Shown piece by piece: positions 1 to 9,138 of a stretch of DNA of 64,000 nt. The DNA comes from Sorangium cellulosum (GTDB taxonomy: Bacteria > Myxococcota_A > Polyangia > Polyangiales > Polyangiaceae), in assembly GCF_002950945.1 (NCBI RefSeq), contig NZ_CP012673.1, forward strand, positions 1,550,001 to 1,614,000, written 5' to 3'. The notes below the pieces were generated by a model that was not told the DNA's origin, did no database searches, and was given only the letters and a program-made list of their open reading frames with translations. Each line of letters starts with the position of its first letter. Position 1 is the stretch's first letter. A program made the translations under genes and the position numbers.

Positions 1-356
1 CCGGCCAGGGCCGCTCCCGGGCCGCGGCCCGCCACGTGCGCGTAGGCCGCCACGCTCAGCACCCCCGCGCCGAGCAGGCCGTAGCCCACCGCGAACACCT
101 CGCGGGCGCTCACCAGCCCGGAGGGGATCGGCCGCTCCGGGCGCTCGCGCGCGTCGATCTCGCGATCGAACGCGTCGTTCAGGAACATCCCGCCCACGTA
201 CATGAGCGACGCCGCGAGCCCCACCAGCGCCGCCGACGACGCCCGCAGCCCGGCCCCCGACAGCGCCATGCCGCAGAGCACGTTCGTCCAGACCGTCGGC
301 AGGTTCGAGACGCGGCCGAGCCGCAGATAGACGCGCGCGCGTGAGCTCGTTGTCAT
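1..356 (-). CDS. eboC: UbiA-like prenyltransferase EboC (partial, N-terminal part)
   Basis: I translated this by hand from the ATG at 356; it runs off the left edge, so only about 118 N-terminal residues are present. It begins MTTSSRARVYLRLGRVSNLP and has hydrophobic stretches followed by NDAFDREID, the first Asp-rich motif (NDxxDxxxD) of UbiA-superfamily membrane prenyltransferases, which binds Mg-diphosphate. Its ATG overlaps the stop of the upstream gene in an ATGA, so translation is coupled. Its place after a dehydroquinate-synthase-like gene and a TIM-barrel gene matches eboC of the eboABCDEF metabolite-traffic operon. The substrate is unknown. A menaquinone- or haem-type UbiA is the alternative, but the neighbours argue against it. 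Confidence 0.85.
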   Translation of the reverse strand, partial: MTTSSRARVYLRLGRVSNLPTVWTNVLCGMALSGAGLRASSAALVGLAASLMYVGGMFLNDAFDREIDARERPERPIPSGLVSAREVFAVGYGLLGAGVLSVAAYAHVAGRGPGAALA

Positions 357-1744
357 GTTTCCTCCCCGCCGCGAGCGCCCTCTCGGCCAGCAGTTTCCTC
401 TCGGCCAGCAGCGCCCCCTCCGCGACCAGCCCCCTCTCGTCCGCCGCCGCCCGCCGCGCCGCCGGCGCTCCCTCGCCCCGTCATCCGCTCCTCCACCCAG
501 CGGAGCTCCCGCGCCACCGCCTCGACCACGCCCCCGCGCCGCTGGTCTTCCGGCAGCACATCCCAGGTGTAAGTTTCCACCTCGAGGTGCTGCGTCGCGG
601 GCCGCTCGCGCAGGTGCGACAGGAGCGCCGCGAGCTCGGGCTGCGTCGTCGCGAGCGCGCCCTCGATCTCCCGGAAGATCGGCACGTGGAAATGGATGCG
701 CCACTCCTCCGGCCGCTCCTCCGGCGGCGCCGCCCGCGCGCGCTCCGGCGCCGACAGCGCCGACAGCGCCTCCGGCAGGTCCAGGTAGCGCGCGAGCTCG
801 CCTCCGCCCGCGCGCCGCTCGACGACCTGGTGCAGGTAGACGACGTCCTCCGCGTACGCGCGCAGCCGCGCCACCACGGCCGGATCGCGGTCCGCCACGT
901 TCGCGCGCAGGCCCGCGCTGATCTGCACCTTGTGCACGGCGATCCCCGCCGCCTCGAGCGCCGCGAGCGAGGCGGGCGCGTCCTCGAACTCGACCGCCAT
1001 GTGGCACGCGTCGAAGCAGAGGCCGAGGTGCACACGCAGCGCCTCCTCCGCGTCCGGCAGGCTCATCCCGGTCAGCGCCGCGAGCTCCCCGGCGCGCTCC
1101 CGCGAGAACACGTGATCGGTGAAGAAGCCGATCGCCTCGGGCGTCGTCTCGAGGAAGCAGCACGGCTCCGGCTCCAGCGCCAGCGCGACGCGTTTGCCCG
1201 TGCGGCGCCGGAGCTCCACGAGGTGCGCCGCGTGCCGGACGAGACGCCGCCCCATCCCCTCCGCGTCGCCCGGCGCGCGCGCCCGCGGCCGGAACGCGCC
1301 CGGCACGGTGCTGACGCTGCCCATGAGGCCCTCCTCCGCCGGCAGCAGCGCCGCGAGCAGCGTCGCCAGGAGATCGCTGTACGCGAGGCGCTCGTCGTCG
1401 AGCCAGTCGGGCAGGTACACGCGCTCCTTCACCGGCGCGCCGTGGAACCTGCCATAAGGAAAGCCGTTCAGCGTGAAGACATAGAGCCCGTGCTCGTCGA
1501 GGAACCCGCGGAACGCCTCGAGCTCCGCCGGCGCCGCGAGCTCGGCGGCGGCCCTCGCCGAGAGCCGCAGGCCCACGCCGCACCGGCGATGTTCACCGCG
1601 CGCGCCGCCCCCCCGACCGGCCGCGCGCGACCAGATCGCGGGCAGGTGCGCCTCCAGGCTCTGCTTCACCTCCGCCCACGTCTCGCCCGGATGGATGTTC
1701 GTGCAGTACGTGAGGTGCGGCGCTCCCGCGCACGCGAGCCTCAC
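353..1744 (-). CDS. eboE: EboE-type TIM-barrel protein (metabolite traffic)
   Basis: About 463 residues. I chose the GTG at 1744, which overlaps the eboD stop as GTGA and leads directly into the conserved-looking start VRLACAGAPHLTYC. The early motif NIHPGETW and later segments ALALEPEPC, GLCFDACHM and HKVQISAGL fit a xylose-isomerase/AP-endonuclease-2-like TIM barrel, the fold of EboE. The Glu, Asp and His residues in these strands could bind metal. The C-terminus trails into a Gly/Ala/Arg-rich low-complexity tail of about 40 residues, and the stop overlaps the eboC ATG. In ebo clusters the protein is thought to process or move a precursor to the periplasm; that role comes from the family, not from this sequence. 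Confidence 0.85.
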   Translation of the reverse strand: MRLACAGAPHLTYCTNIHPGETWAEVKQSLEAHLPAIWSRAAGRGGGARGEHRRCGVGLRLSARAAAELAAPAELEAFRGFLDEHGLYVFTLNGFPYGRFHGAPVKERVYLPDWLDDERLAYSDLLATLLAALLPAEEGLMGSVSTVPGAFRPRARAPGDAEGMGRRLVRHAAHLVELRRRTGKRVALALEPEPCCFLETTPEAIGFFTDHVFSRERAGELAALTGMSLPDAEEALRVHLGLCFDACHMAVEFEDAPASLAALEAAGIAVHKVQISAGLRANVADRDPAVVARLRAYAEDVVYLHQVVERRAGGGELARYLDLPEALSALSAPERARAAPPEERPEEWRIHFHVPIFREIEGALATTQPELAALLSHLRERPATQHLEVETYTWDVLPEDQRRGGVVEAVARELRWVEERMTGRGSAGGAAGGGGREGAGRGGGAAGREETAGREGARGGEET

Positions 1745-3003
1745 GAGCGCACCCCGCTGGCCGCCCCGCCCGCCCTGGCCGCCCCGCCCCCGTCGTCCGC
1801 CTCGCCCGCCACCGCCGCCCTGCGCCCGCCCTGCGCCCGCCTCCCGGCGCGCTCGCGCAGCCGCTCGATCGCAGCGGTCACGTGCCGCTCGTCCATCACG
1901 TGCACCTCGCGCGCGCGGCCCACCTCCTCGAGCAACGTCACCGTGAGCTCGCCGCCGAGGTGCTCGCGGAACTCGGCGAGCCCGTCGAGCACCGCGAGCC
2001 GCTCGCCGCCCTCGGCCGCGATCGCCAGCGCGTCGTCCCACAGCGCGAAGCCGAGCGCCTCGAGCAGCGCGAGCACCGCGGCCGCCGTCCCCGCGCGGCT
2101 CACGCCGGCCAGCTCGCCGTAGACCGCGTCGAGCGCGATCCCGATCGCGACCGCCTCGCCGTGGCGGAGCCGGTGCCTCGTGAGCGACTCCAGCTTGTGC
2201 GCCGCCCAGTGCCCGAAATCGAGCGGCCGCGCGCTCCCGAGCTCGAACGGATCGCCCCCGCTCGCGATGTGCCGGAGGTGGATCTCCGCCGAGCGCCGCA
2301 CGAGCTCCGCGAGCGGGCCGAGCGCCCCCGCCGCGAGCGCGGGCGCCTGCTCCGAGAGCCACGAGAACAGCCTCACGTCCCGGATCAGCGCGACCTTCAC
2401 CGCCTCCGCCATCCCGGCCACCCGGTCGCGCAGCGGCAGCGTCTCCAGGAAGCGCGGATCGATCAGCACCGCGAACGGCGGCGCGAACGTGCCGAGCAGG
2501 TTCTTCTTCCCGAACGCGTTGACGCCGTTCTTCACGCCCACGCCGGAGTCGGCCTGCGCGAGCACCGTCGTCGGGATCCGCACCACCCGCACGCCGCGGT
2601 GCACCGTCGCGGCCGCGTAGGCGGCCATGTCGAGCACCGCGCCGCCCCCGACGATCATCACGAACGCGTGCCGATCCATCCCGAGCGCGTCGAGCCTCGC
2701 CTGCAGCGCCGCCGTCGCCGCCCCGTCGTTCTTCGCCGCCTCGCCCCCCGGCACGACGATCGCATCGGCCGCGAGCGAGAGCCGCTCCGCGTGGGCGCCC
2801 GCGTAGCGCGCGATGTCCTCCGCGATCGTCGGCCACGCCGCGGCCACGCCGCCGTCGATCACCGGCAGCACGCGGTGCCGCCGGTGAGGCTCCTTCGAGG
2901 CGACGGCGGCCGCGAGATCGCCGTTGCTCGGCGAGAAGACGCCGTCGGTGAAATAGACAGGGTACTCGAAGGGGACCACGAACCGCTGGACATGAAGCAG
3001 CAT
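1741..3003 (-). CDS. eboD: 3-dehydroquinate synthase-like protein EboD
   Basis: 420 residues of the sugar-phosphate cyclase/dehydroquinate synthase fold. Visible motifs are the NAD-binding GGGAVLDMA, DSGVGVKNGVN followed by FGKKNLLGTF, a metal-ligand Glu in MAEAVKVALI, and two metal-binding His regions, DFGHWAAHKLE and LRHGEAVAIG. The Zn ligands and most active-site residues of the family are therefore kept. It is the first gene of the ebo-type operon and is divergent from the export gene at 3263. A housekeeping AroB role is possible but less likely, because AroB is normally shorter and not next to eboE/eboC. The C-terminal 30 residues are low-complexity Ala/Gly/Arg. No good ribosome-binding site precedes the ATG. 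Confidence 0.87.
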   Translation of the reverse strand: MLLHVQRFVVPFEYPVYFTDGVFSPSNGDLAAAVASKEPHRRHRVLPVIDGGVAAAWPTIAEDIARYAGAHAERLSLAADAIVVPGGEAAKNDGAATAALQARLDALGMDRHAFVMIVGGGAVLDMAAYAAATVHRGVRVVRIPTTVLAQADSGVGVKNGVNAFGKKNLLGTFAPPFAVLIDPRFLETLPLRDRVAGMAEAVKVALIRDVRLFSWLSEQAPALAAGALGPLAELVRRSAEIHLRHIASGGDPFELGSARPLDFGHWAAHKLESLTRHRLRHGEAVAIGIALDAVYGELAGVSRAGTAAAVLALLEALGFALWDDALAIAAEGGERLAVLDGLAEFREHLGGELTVTLLEEVGRAREVHVMDERHVTAAIERLRERAGRRAQGGRRAAVAGEADDGGGAARAGGAASGVRS

Positions 3004-3262
3004 CGAAGCCGAGCTTTGAGAGCGGCCATCGGGCCGTCAAGCTGGTTCCTCGCGCGGATCCGGCGCCGCCGCAGCGGGATGAAAACTTCCCCTTGGCGGC
3101 GGACGACCTTCCTGCAATGCTGCCGCCGCTCGGCCATCCTCGCGTCCGCTCCCTCGCGCTCCCTCCGCGCTCCTCCCGCGCTGAAGAGAGCGCCTCACGG
3201 ACGCGGGAGGATCGCGACGAGCGAACGCCGTACAGCCCGCTCACCCCTCCTCGACAGACGCC

Positions 3263-3910
3263 ATGGAAGGCACAGCCCGTCGCACGAAACGGTCATTCAT
3301 GAGAGGAGTGCTTTTCAGCGCGACGGCAGGGCTCGCCCTGGCCGCCCTCTCCGCCGGGTGCTCTCCCACGTACGTCTACAACCCCGCGAACTACGCGAAA
3401 GAGCACGACCCGCGGCTGCACGAGTACGTGATCGGGGTGGGGGACCAGCTCCGGATCAACGTGTGGCGCATGGGCGACCTGTCCAGCGACGCGCTGGTCC
3501 GGGCCGACGGCGTCATCACCATGCCGCTCATCGGCGACGTCCGCGTGGCGGGCTCGACCCCGACCCAGGTGCGCGACGAGCTGAAGAAGCGGCTCTCGGA
3601 GTTCGTGAAGGACGAGACGGCCGTGATCACCGTCGCCGTGACCGGGATCAACAGCTACCGGTTCGTGGTCAGCGGCAACGTCGCGCGCGCCGGCATCTAC
3701 GCCTCCAACTACTACGTTTCGGTCTCCGAGGCGCTCGCGCTCGCCGGCGGCCCCAACCAGTTCGCGTCCACGGATCAGATCCTGCTCATCCGCATGGACA
3801 GGCCGGGCAAGTTCCGCCAGATCCCCATCAACTACGATGATATCGCCTCGCGCGAGCGTCCCGAGCAGGACCTCGTGCTCAAGGCCGGCGATACCGTCTT
3901 CGTGCCCTGA
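3263..3910 (+). CDS. short outer-membrane polysaccharide export (OPX) lipoprotein, Wza-like
   Basis: 215 residues. A signal peptide ends in the lipobox LSAGC, so the protein should be a lipoprotein. The Poly_export domain starts at YVIGVGDQLRINVWR and is followed by one SLBB-like unit (FVVSGNVARAGIYAS). The chain ends right there at DTVFVP, so the C-terminal amphipathic helix that forms the Wza outer-membrane pore is absent. Such short OPX proteins need a separate beta-barrel for export, and one is encoded at 9139-10545. A start at 3299 (MRGVLF) is equally possible; neither start has a strong Shine-Dalgarno. It heads a plus-strand run with the flippase 2 nt downstream. Confidence 0.9.
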   Translation: MEGTARRTKRSFMRGVLFSATAGLALAALSAGCSPTYVYNPANYAKEHDPRLHEYVIGVGDQLRINVWRMGDLSSDALVRADGVITMPLIGDVRVAGSTPTQVRDELKKRLSEFVKDETAVITVAVTGINSYRFVVSGNVARAGIYASNYYVSVSEALALAGGPNQFASTDQILLIRMDRPGKFRQIPINYDDIASRERPEQDLVLKAGDTVFVP

Positions 3911-3912
3911 AC

Positions 3913-5394
3913 GTGGCGGGCTCCTCGGCGCTCGCTCGCAAGGCCGTCCTCGGCGCGGTCTGGACGATCGCGACGGGGCTCGGCTCGCGTGTCCTCGGCC
4001 TGATAGGCACCCTCGTCCTCACCCGGTTCATCGCGCCGGACGTGTACGGCGAGGTCTCGGCCGCCTCCGTCGTCGTCATGACGGCGCACTCCATGTCGAG
4101 CCTCGGCATCGGCCAGTACATCGCGTCGAGGCCGGAGCTCGACCGCCAGATGGTCTTCAACGCGACCGTCTACTTCATGGCGGCGGGGGTCGCCGCGCTC
4201 AGCGCCGTGTACCTCCTGCGAGAGCCCATCGCGGTGCACCTCGTCGGCGCGCCCAGGATGCTCGAGTTCATGCCCTGGCTGATCGTCGCGATGTTCATCG
4301 ATCGGCTCTGGTACATCCCCGACCGCCTGCTCATCCGCGAGATGCGCTTCCGCAGCGTCAGCCTGCGCAACACGGCCGGCGAGCTCACCTACACCGCGGC
4401 GTCGGTCGCCCTCGCGGTGCTCGGCTGGGGCGGCAACGCCATCGTGGTCGCGACGCTCCTGCGCGCGGTCGTGCGCGTGGTCATCACGATCCCGGCCGTG
4501 AAGCTCGGCGAGTGGCTCACCCCGAGCCCGCTGTCGCGCGAGAAGGCGAACCAGCTGTTCTCCTTCGGCATCCCGCTCAACTTCGGGGCCATGGCGCACT
4601 TCGGCTCCACGAAATGGGACAACCTCGTCATCATCCGCCTCTTCGGGGAGCACGTCGGCGGGCTCTACAACCTCGCGTGGAACCTCGCCGACATCCCGGC
4701 CTCCCAGGTCGGCGAGCGCATCGGCGACGTGCTCGTCCCGTCCTTCTCGAAGCTCGAGCCGGAGCAGCGCAAGACCTCGCTCATCCGGGCGTTCACCCTG
4801 CTGTCGCTCCTCATCTTCCCGCTCGCCGTCGGCCTCGGGGCGGTCGCCCCGACGATCCTGAACGACACCTTCTTCAATGAAGCCTGGGAGCCGGCCGGTC
4901 CGCTCCTCGCCGTGCTGTCCGCGCTCGGCGTGACCCGGCCGATCGGCTGGGTGGTGTCGTCCTATATGCAGGTCTACGGCCGGACGCGGACGATCATGGT
5001 CCTGGAGTGGCTCAAGGTGGTCGCGATCGTGGGCGGCATCTCGCTGCTCGGGTGGTTCGGCGGCGTGCTCTGGGCCTGCGCCGGCGTCGGCGTGGCGTTC
5101 GGGCTGCACGGCCTGGCGAGCCTCTGGATGGTCCACCGCGTCGATGGCATCCCCTTCCTGCGGATGCTGCGCCCCCTGGTCCGCCCGCTGCTCGCGTGCC
5201 TGCCCCTGGTCGCGGCCGTGCTCGCGGTCCGTTACGGCATGCAGTCGCTGGGCCCGCTGCCCCGCGGCGTCCGCCTCGGCACCGAGGTGGTCGCGGGCGG
5301 TCTGGCGTTCGTCGTGTCCGCGCTGCTCATCGCGCGGCAGGCGTCGCGCGACTTCCTGAAGCTCGCCCGCGAAGCGGTCCGTCGCCGGCGCTAA
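3913..5394 (+). CDS. wzx: Wzx-type oligosaccharide flippase
   Basis: 493 residues from a GTG start 2 nt after the OPX stop. It is hydrophobic throughout, with roughly 12-14 membrane segments, and begins ARKAVLGAVWTIATGLGSRV followed by LTRFIAPDVYGEV. This is the N-terminal signature of the polysaccharide-biosynthesis (RfbX/MATE-like) family, which moves lipid-linked repeat units across the inner membrane. With the Wzy-like polymerase at 16096 and the Wzz-like protein at 12522 it makes a complete Wzx/Wzy-type pathway. The C-terminus is basic (AREAVRRRR). Confidence 0.9.
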   Translation: MAGSSALARKAVLGAVWTIATGLGSRVLGLIGTLVLTRFIAPDVYGEVSAASVVVMTAHSMSSLGIGQYIASRPELDRQMVFNATVYFMAAGVAALSAVYLLREPIAVHLVGAPRMLEFMPWLIVAMFIDRLWYIPDRLLIREMRFRSVSLRNTAGELTYTAASVALAVLGWGGNAIVVATLLRAVVRVVITIPAVKLGEWLTPSPLSREKANQLFSFGIPLNFGAMAHFGSTKWDNLVIIRLFGEHVGGLYNLAWNLADIPASQVGERIGDVLVPSFSKLEPEQRKTSLIRAFTLLSLLIFPLAVGLGAVAPTILNDTFFNEAWEPAGPLLAVLSALGVTRPIGWVVSSYMQVYGRTRTIMVLEWLKVVAIVGGISLLGWFGGVLWACAGVGVAFGLHGLASLWMVHRVDGIPFLRMLRPLVRPLLACLPLVAAVLAVRYGMQSLGPLPRGVRLGTEVVAGGLAFVVSALLIARQASRDFLKLAREAVRRRR

Positions 5395-5600
5395 AATGTC
5401 GGCGGATGTCGCGGGCTGACGCCTCCTTGCGCCCACGGTCCCGAGCGGCCGACCCCGTGAGGACCTCCCTCCTCGCTGTGCGTCGGCCCCCATCGACGGC
5501 CGCGCGAAATTTGGGGGCCTGTGGTAGCGTCGGTGCCCTCTCTTCAACCATGGGTCGGGACCCGAAGACGGCTCCCTTCCACCACTGGAGATAAAAGGAA

Positions 5601-6935
5601 ATGGCAGAGACGCATCCCGCTGCGGTCGAGAGCCTCCTGGCGAAGATCACCTCGCACGAAGCGCTGGTGGGCATCATCGGCATGGGCTATGTCGGCCTGC
5701 CGCTCGCGCTCACGTTCATCGAGAAGGGCTTCCGCGTGCTGGGCTTCGACGTGGACCCCGAGAAGGTCACCGCGCTCAGCGAGGGGAAGAGCTACATCAA
5801 GCACCTCGATCCCGCGCGCGTGGCGGCGGCAGCAAAGACCGGGCGGCTGGTAGCGACGGCGGACTTCTCGCGGCTCGACGAGCCCGACGCCATCCTCATC
5901 TGTGTGCCCACCCCGCTGACCCCGCAGCGCGAGCCCGACATGAGCTACGTCGTCGGCTCCGCGCAGAAGATCAAGGAGCGGCTGCGGCGCGGGCAGCTCG
6001 TGGTGCTCGAGTCCACCACGTACCCCGGCACGACCGACGAGCTCGTGAAGAACGTCCTCGAGCAATCGGGCCTGCGCATGGGCGAGGACTTCTACCTCGC
6101 CTTCTCGCCCGAGCGGGAGGACCCGGGCAACCGCGACCACAGCACCGCGACGATCCCGAAGGTCGTCGGCGGCGTGGATCGCGCCTCGCTCGCCCTCGCG
6201 CAGACGCTCTACGCCCAGGCGATCGCGCGCGTCGTCGCCGTCTCCTCGGCGCGCGCGGCCGAGGCGGCGAAGCTGACCGAGAACATCTTCCGGGCGATCA
6301 ACATCGCCCTCGTGAACGAGCTCAAGGTCGTCTACGACGCCATGGGCATCGACGTCTGGGAGGTGCTCGACGCCGCGTCGACCAAGCCGTTCGGCTTCAT
6401 GCGGTTCAACCCGGGCCCGGGCTGGGGCGGCCACTGCATCCCGCTCGATCCGTTCTACCTCTCCTGGAAGGCGCGCGAGTACGGCGTGTCGACGAAGTTC
6501 ATCGAGCTCGCCGGCGAGGTGAACGTCGAGATGCCGCACTACGTCGTCAACAAGCTCCAGCTCGGGCTCAACGAGCGCGGCAAGCCGATGAAGGGCACGA
6601 AGGTCCTGCTCCTCGGCGTCGCCTACAAGAAGGACATCGACGATCCGCGCGAGAGCCCCGCGTTCGAGATCATCGAGCTCCTCCGCCGGCTCGGCGCCGT
6701 GCTGAGCTACCACGATCCGCACGTGCCCAAGCTGCCGCGCATGCGCACGTGGCCGCACCTGCCCGAGCTCGCGTCCGTGCCGCTCAACGAGGACACCCTC
6801 AAGAGCCACGACGCGGTCATGGTCGTCACCGATCACTCCGTGGTCGACTACGACATGGTGCTCAAGCACGCGGCCGTGATCGTCGACGCCCGCGGCGTCT
6901 ACCGCACGGCGCACCCCAACGTCATCAAGGCCTAG
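5601..6935 (+). CDS. UDP-N-acetylhexosamine/UDP-sugar 6-dehydrogenase, WbpA-like
   Basis: 444 residues. The NAD-binding motif GMGYVGLP lies at about residues 27-34, and the catalytic Cys279 is in PGPGWGGHCIPLDP, followed by FYLSWKAREYG. That extension is typical of WbpA-type UDP-GlcNAc (or ManNAc) 6-dehydrogenases rather than UDP-glucose dehydrogenases. The enzyme would make a UDP-uronic acid precursor for the polymer. A clear Shine-Dalgarno (GGAGATAAAAGG) precedes the ATG. The 206 bp upstream hold no gene, so it probably has its own promoter. A hairpin at 6942-6989 follows. The exact substrate cannot be read from sequence. Confidence 0.9.
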   Translation: MAETHPAAVESLLAKITSHEALVGIIGMGYVGLPLALTFIEKGFRVLGFDVDPEKVTALSEGKSYIKHLDPARVAAAAKTGRLVATADFSRLDEPDAILICVPTPLTPQREPDMSYVVGSAQKIKERLRRGQLVVLESTTYPGTTDELVKNVLEQSGLRMGEDFYLAFSPEREDPGNRDHSTATIPKVVGGVDRASLALAQTLYAQAIARVVAVSSARAAEAAKLTENIFRAINIALVNELKVVYDAMGIDVWEVLDAASTKPFGFMRFNPGPGWGGHCIPLDPFYLSWKAREYGVSTKFIELAGEVNVEMPHYVVNKLQLGLNERGKPMKGTKVLLLGVAYKKDIDDPRESPAFEIIELLRRLGAVLSYHDPHVPKLPRMRTWPHLPELASVPLNEDTLKSHDAVMVVTDHSVVDYDMVLKHAAVIVDARGVYRTAHPNVIKA

Positions 6936-6941
6936 CGGAGG

Positions 6942-6989
6942 GCGCCCCGCGCGGCGCTCGCCCCCCTGACCCGCCGGCGCGCGGGGCGC
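6942..6989 (+). terminator. GC-rich inverted repeat after the UDP-sugar dehydrogenase
   Basis: Perfect 11-bp arms GCGCCCCGCGC (6942-6952) and GCGCGGGGCGC (6979-6989) are separated by 26 nt, just 6 nt past the stop codon. There is no T-tract, so it would be a non-canonical terminator or an mRNA-stabilising hairpin. Confidence 0.45.
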
Positions 6990-7088
6990 AACTCCATGCG
7001 TCGCGCCACGCCGCGCTGCGCCGTGCGGGGGCAGGGCAGGGGCCGGCACTGTGACCGGGCACCCCCCGGCGGCCCCCTCGCCGCGGCT

Positions 7089-7139
7089 TCCGGTGACGGC
7101 CTCCGGTGACGGCCTCCGGTGACGGCCTCCGGTGACGGG
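7089..7139. repeat. 13-bp tandem repeat, four copies
   Basis: The unit TCCGGTGACGGCC occurs three times exactly (7089, 7102, 7115), plus a fourth copy ending in GGG. It lies in the 396-bp gap before the SpoIIE-type gene. The rest of that gap is GC-rich, with no gene that I can support. Confidence 0.9.
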
Positions 7140-7331
7140 ACGACGACCTCCGTGTGACGCCAGGCGCCGGCGCGCTCCGTCGCCGGGCGCCGGCGCGCGG
7201 CAAGCCTGCTGGCGCGCGCCGCGCCCGAGGGCGACGAGGGCGACGACGGCGAGATCCCCCGATGTCCTCGCGAAATCGCGAGCATCCCCTTGATGTCAGG
7301 GCGCCGGTTCGGTACCCATCGAAGACGGTCC

Positions 7332-9065
7332 ATGTCCACGCCGCCGCCCATGGTCGGGCCAGGTCGAACGATGTCGCCCGCAGATGAGAGCCTGGGCCCT
7401 GCGCCATCGAGCTCGGATTGGAAGGGCCACCTGGAGATCCGCCTCGGCGATCTCCCGGGCACGCGGCGGCCGCTGACCGAGTCCCACATCGTCATCGGCA
7501 GGGCGCCGGGCGTTCAGCTCACGCTCGACCACTACACGGTCTCCCGGCGCCACGCGGAGCTCTTCTGCGATCCGTTCGGGCGGTGGTGGATCCGCGATCT
7601 CGGCAGCACCAACGGCACCCTCGTCAACGACGAGCGGGTCAACGAGAAGGTGCTGAAGCCGGGCGACCGCATCGGGATCGGCGACTACATCCTCGAGTTC
7701 CAGCTGACGGCGCGCGCCCCGCGCGTGCCGCTCGACCCGGGCGGGCTCCATTTCGAGGAGGACAAACCGACCGCGATCCGCAAGCTCGGTGAGCTCGATC
7801 CGCCGCGGATCGCGGCGAAGCACCTGTTCACCCTGATGGACCTATCGCGGCGGCTCCTCAGCATCGAGGACGCCACGGACCGGTTCGACGCGCTCTGCCA
7901 GCTGATGGTCCGGGAGGACTTCCACGGCAGCATGGCTCTCGCGCTGCGGCTCCGGCAGAACGGCGCGCTCACGATCCTGTCCGGGCCGCACCGCCCGTTC
8001 CAGTCGCTCCGGCGCGAGGACTCGATCGCCCCGCCGTACATCTCGCGCCGCGTGCTCGCGGCGGTGCAGGACACGCGCGAGCCGGTCCTCGCCGGCAACC
8101 TGGTCAGCGACAGCGCCACGGTCGAGCTCACGATGTCGCGCGACGTGATGGCGCTCTGGGTCGTCGCGTGCCCGCTGCGCGTCGAGGAGCAGCTCATGAA
8201 CCTGCTCTACGTGACGCTGCCGCCCGACTTCGGCAGCGTCGAGTGGCTCGGGCTCATCGCGCTCGCCGCCGAGGTCTACCAGCAGGCCGAGTCGGCGTGG
8301 GAGGCGCGGCGGCACGCGCAGGCGCACGCGGCGATCGAGCGCGAGCTCGAGATGGCCCACCAGATCCAGCGGACCTTCGTCCCGAAGCGGCTGGAGTTCA
8401 AGGCGCTCGACGTGGCGCTCGGCTTCGAGCCGTGCCGGTGGGTCGGGGGCGACTACGTGGACATCGTCCCGATGCCGGACGGCCGCCTGCTGCTCGCGGT
8501 GGCGGACGTCTGCGGCAAGGGGCTCCAGGCCGCGCTCATCGGGTCGAGCGTGCACACGATGGTGCGGGCGACGGTCGACGCCGGCCGCGGCATCACGGGC
8601 ATGATGGACCGGCTGAACGCGTACCTCTGCGAGTACCTGCCCGAGCAGTCGTTCGTCACGATGGTCGCCGTGGCGCTCGACCCGGCGACGGGCCGCATGG
8701 AGTGCGTCAACGCGGGGCACCCGCCGGCGCTGGTGGCGACGTCCGAGGGCGGCCTGCGGCACCTCCAGGCGGCCGTCAACCCGGCGCTCGGCATCGGCCT
8801 CGTGCCCATGGAGGCGCACCAGAGCGTGCTCGCGCCCGGCGAGGTGCTCGCGATGTACACCGACGGGCTCACCGAGCTGCGCAACTCGTCGAAGCAGATG
8901 CTCGGCCTGCACGCGCTCGGCACCGGCTTCGCCAAGCTCTGCGCCGCCAGCGCCGGCCGCCCGGTCGCGGCGATCGCCGACAAGCTCACGCAGATGCTCG
9001 AGGAGTTCCGCGGCGACCAGCTGCCCGAGGACGACCGGGCCTTCCTGCTCGCACGCCGCACCTGA
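7332..9065 (+). CDS. FHA domain-containing SpoIIE/RsbU-type PP2C phosphatase
   Basis: 577 residues from the ATG at 7332 (MSTPPPMVG); an in-frame ATG at 7290 would add 14 Arg-rich residues. Residues about 30-125 form an FHA domain (VIGRAPG, SRRHAEL, DLGSTNGTLVND) that binds phosphothreonine. A GAF-like middle follows, then a helical linker, then a SpoIIE/PP2C domain from about residue 345 with GGDYVDIV, ADVCGKGLQAALI, NAGHPPALV and YTDGLTE, which keep the metal-binding Asp residues. Such phosphatases dephosphorylate STAS antagonists; the STAS and RsbW-like genes at 14265-15181 are the obvious partners. The FHA domain suggests that a Ser/Thr kinase gives the input. It lies convergent to the beta-barrel gene. 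Confidence 0.9.
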   Translation: MSTPPPMVGPGRTMSPADESLGPAPSSSDWKGHLEIRLGDLPGTRRPLTESHIVIGRAPGVQLTLDHYTVSRRHAELFCDPFGRWWIRDLGSTNGTLVNDERVNEKVLKPGDRIGIGDYILEFQLTARAPRVPLDPGGLHFEEDKPTAIRKLGELDPPRIAAKHLFTLMDLSRRLLSIEDATDRFDALCQLMVREDFHGSMALALRLRQNGALTILSGPHRPFQSLRREDSIAPPYISRRVLAAVQDTREPVLAGNLVSDSATVELTMSRDVMALWVVACPLRVEEQLMNLLYVTLPPDFGSVEWLGLIALAAEVYQQAESAWEARRHAQAHAAIERELEMAHQIQRTFVPKRLEFKALDVALGFEPCRWVGGDYVDIVPMPDGRLLLAVADVCGKGLQAALIGSSVHTMVRATVDAGRGITGMMDRLNAYLCEYLPEQSFVTMVAVALDPATGRMECVNAGHPPALVATSEGGLRHLQAAVNPALGIGLVPMEAHQSVLAPGEVLAMYTDGLTELRNSSKQMLGLHALGTGFAKLCAASAGRPVAAIADKLTQMLEEFRGDQLPEDDRAFLLARRT

Positions 9066-9138
9066 GCGCGCCGCCGAGCCGCGGCCCGGCAGCGGCGGCC
9101 GAGCGCGAGCCCACAGCGGCGCGCGAGCGCGCCCGCGC

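Noticed and set aside
341-2122. Plus-strand frame of 593 codons
   Set aside because: It is Arg/Ala/Leu-rich antisense to eboE and eboD, with no domain or ribosome-binding site.
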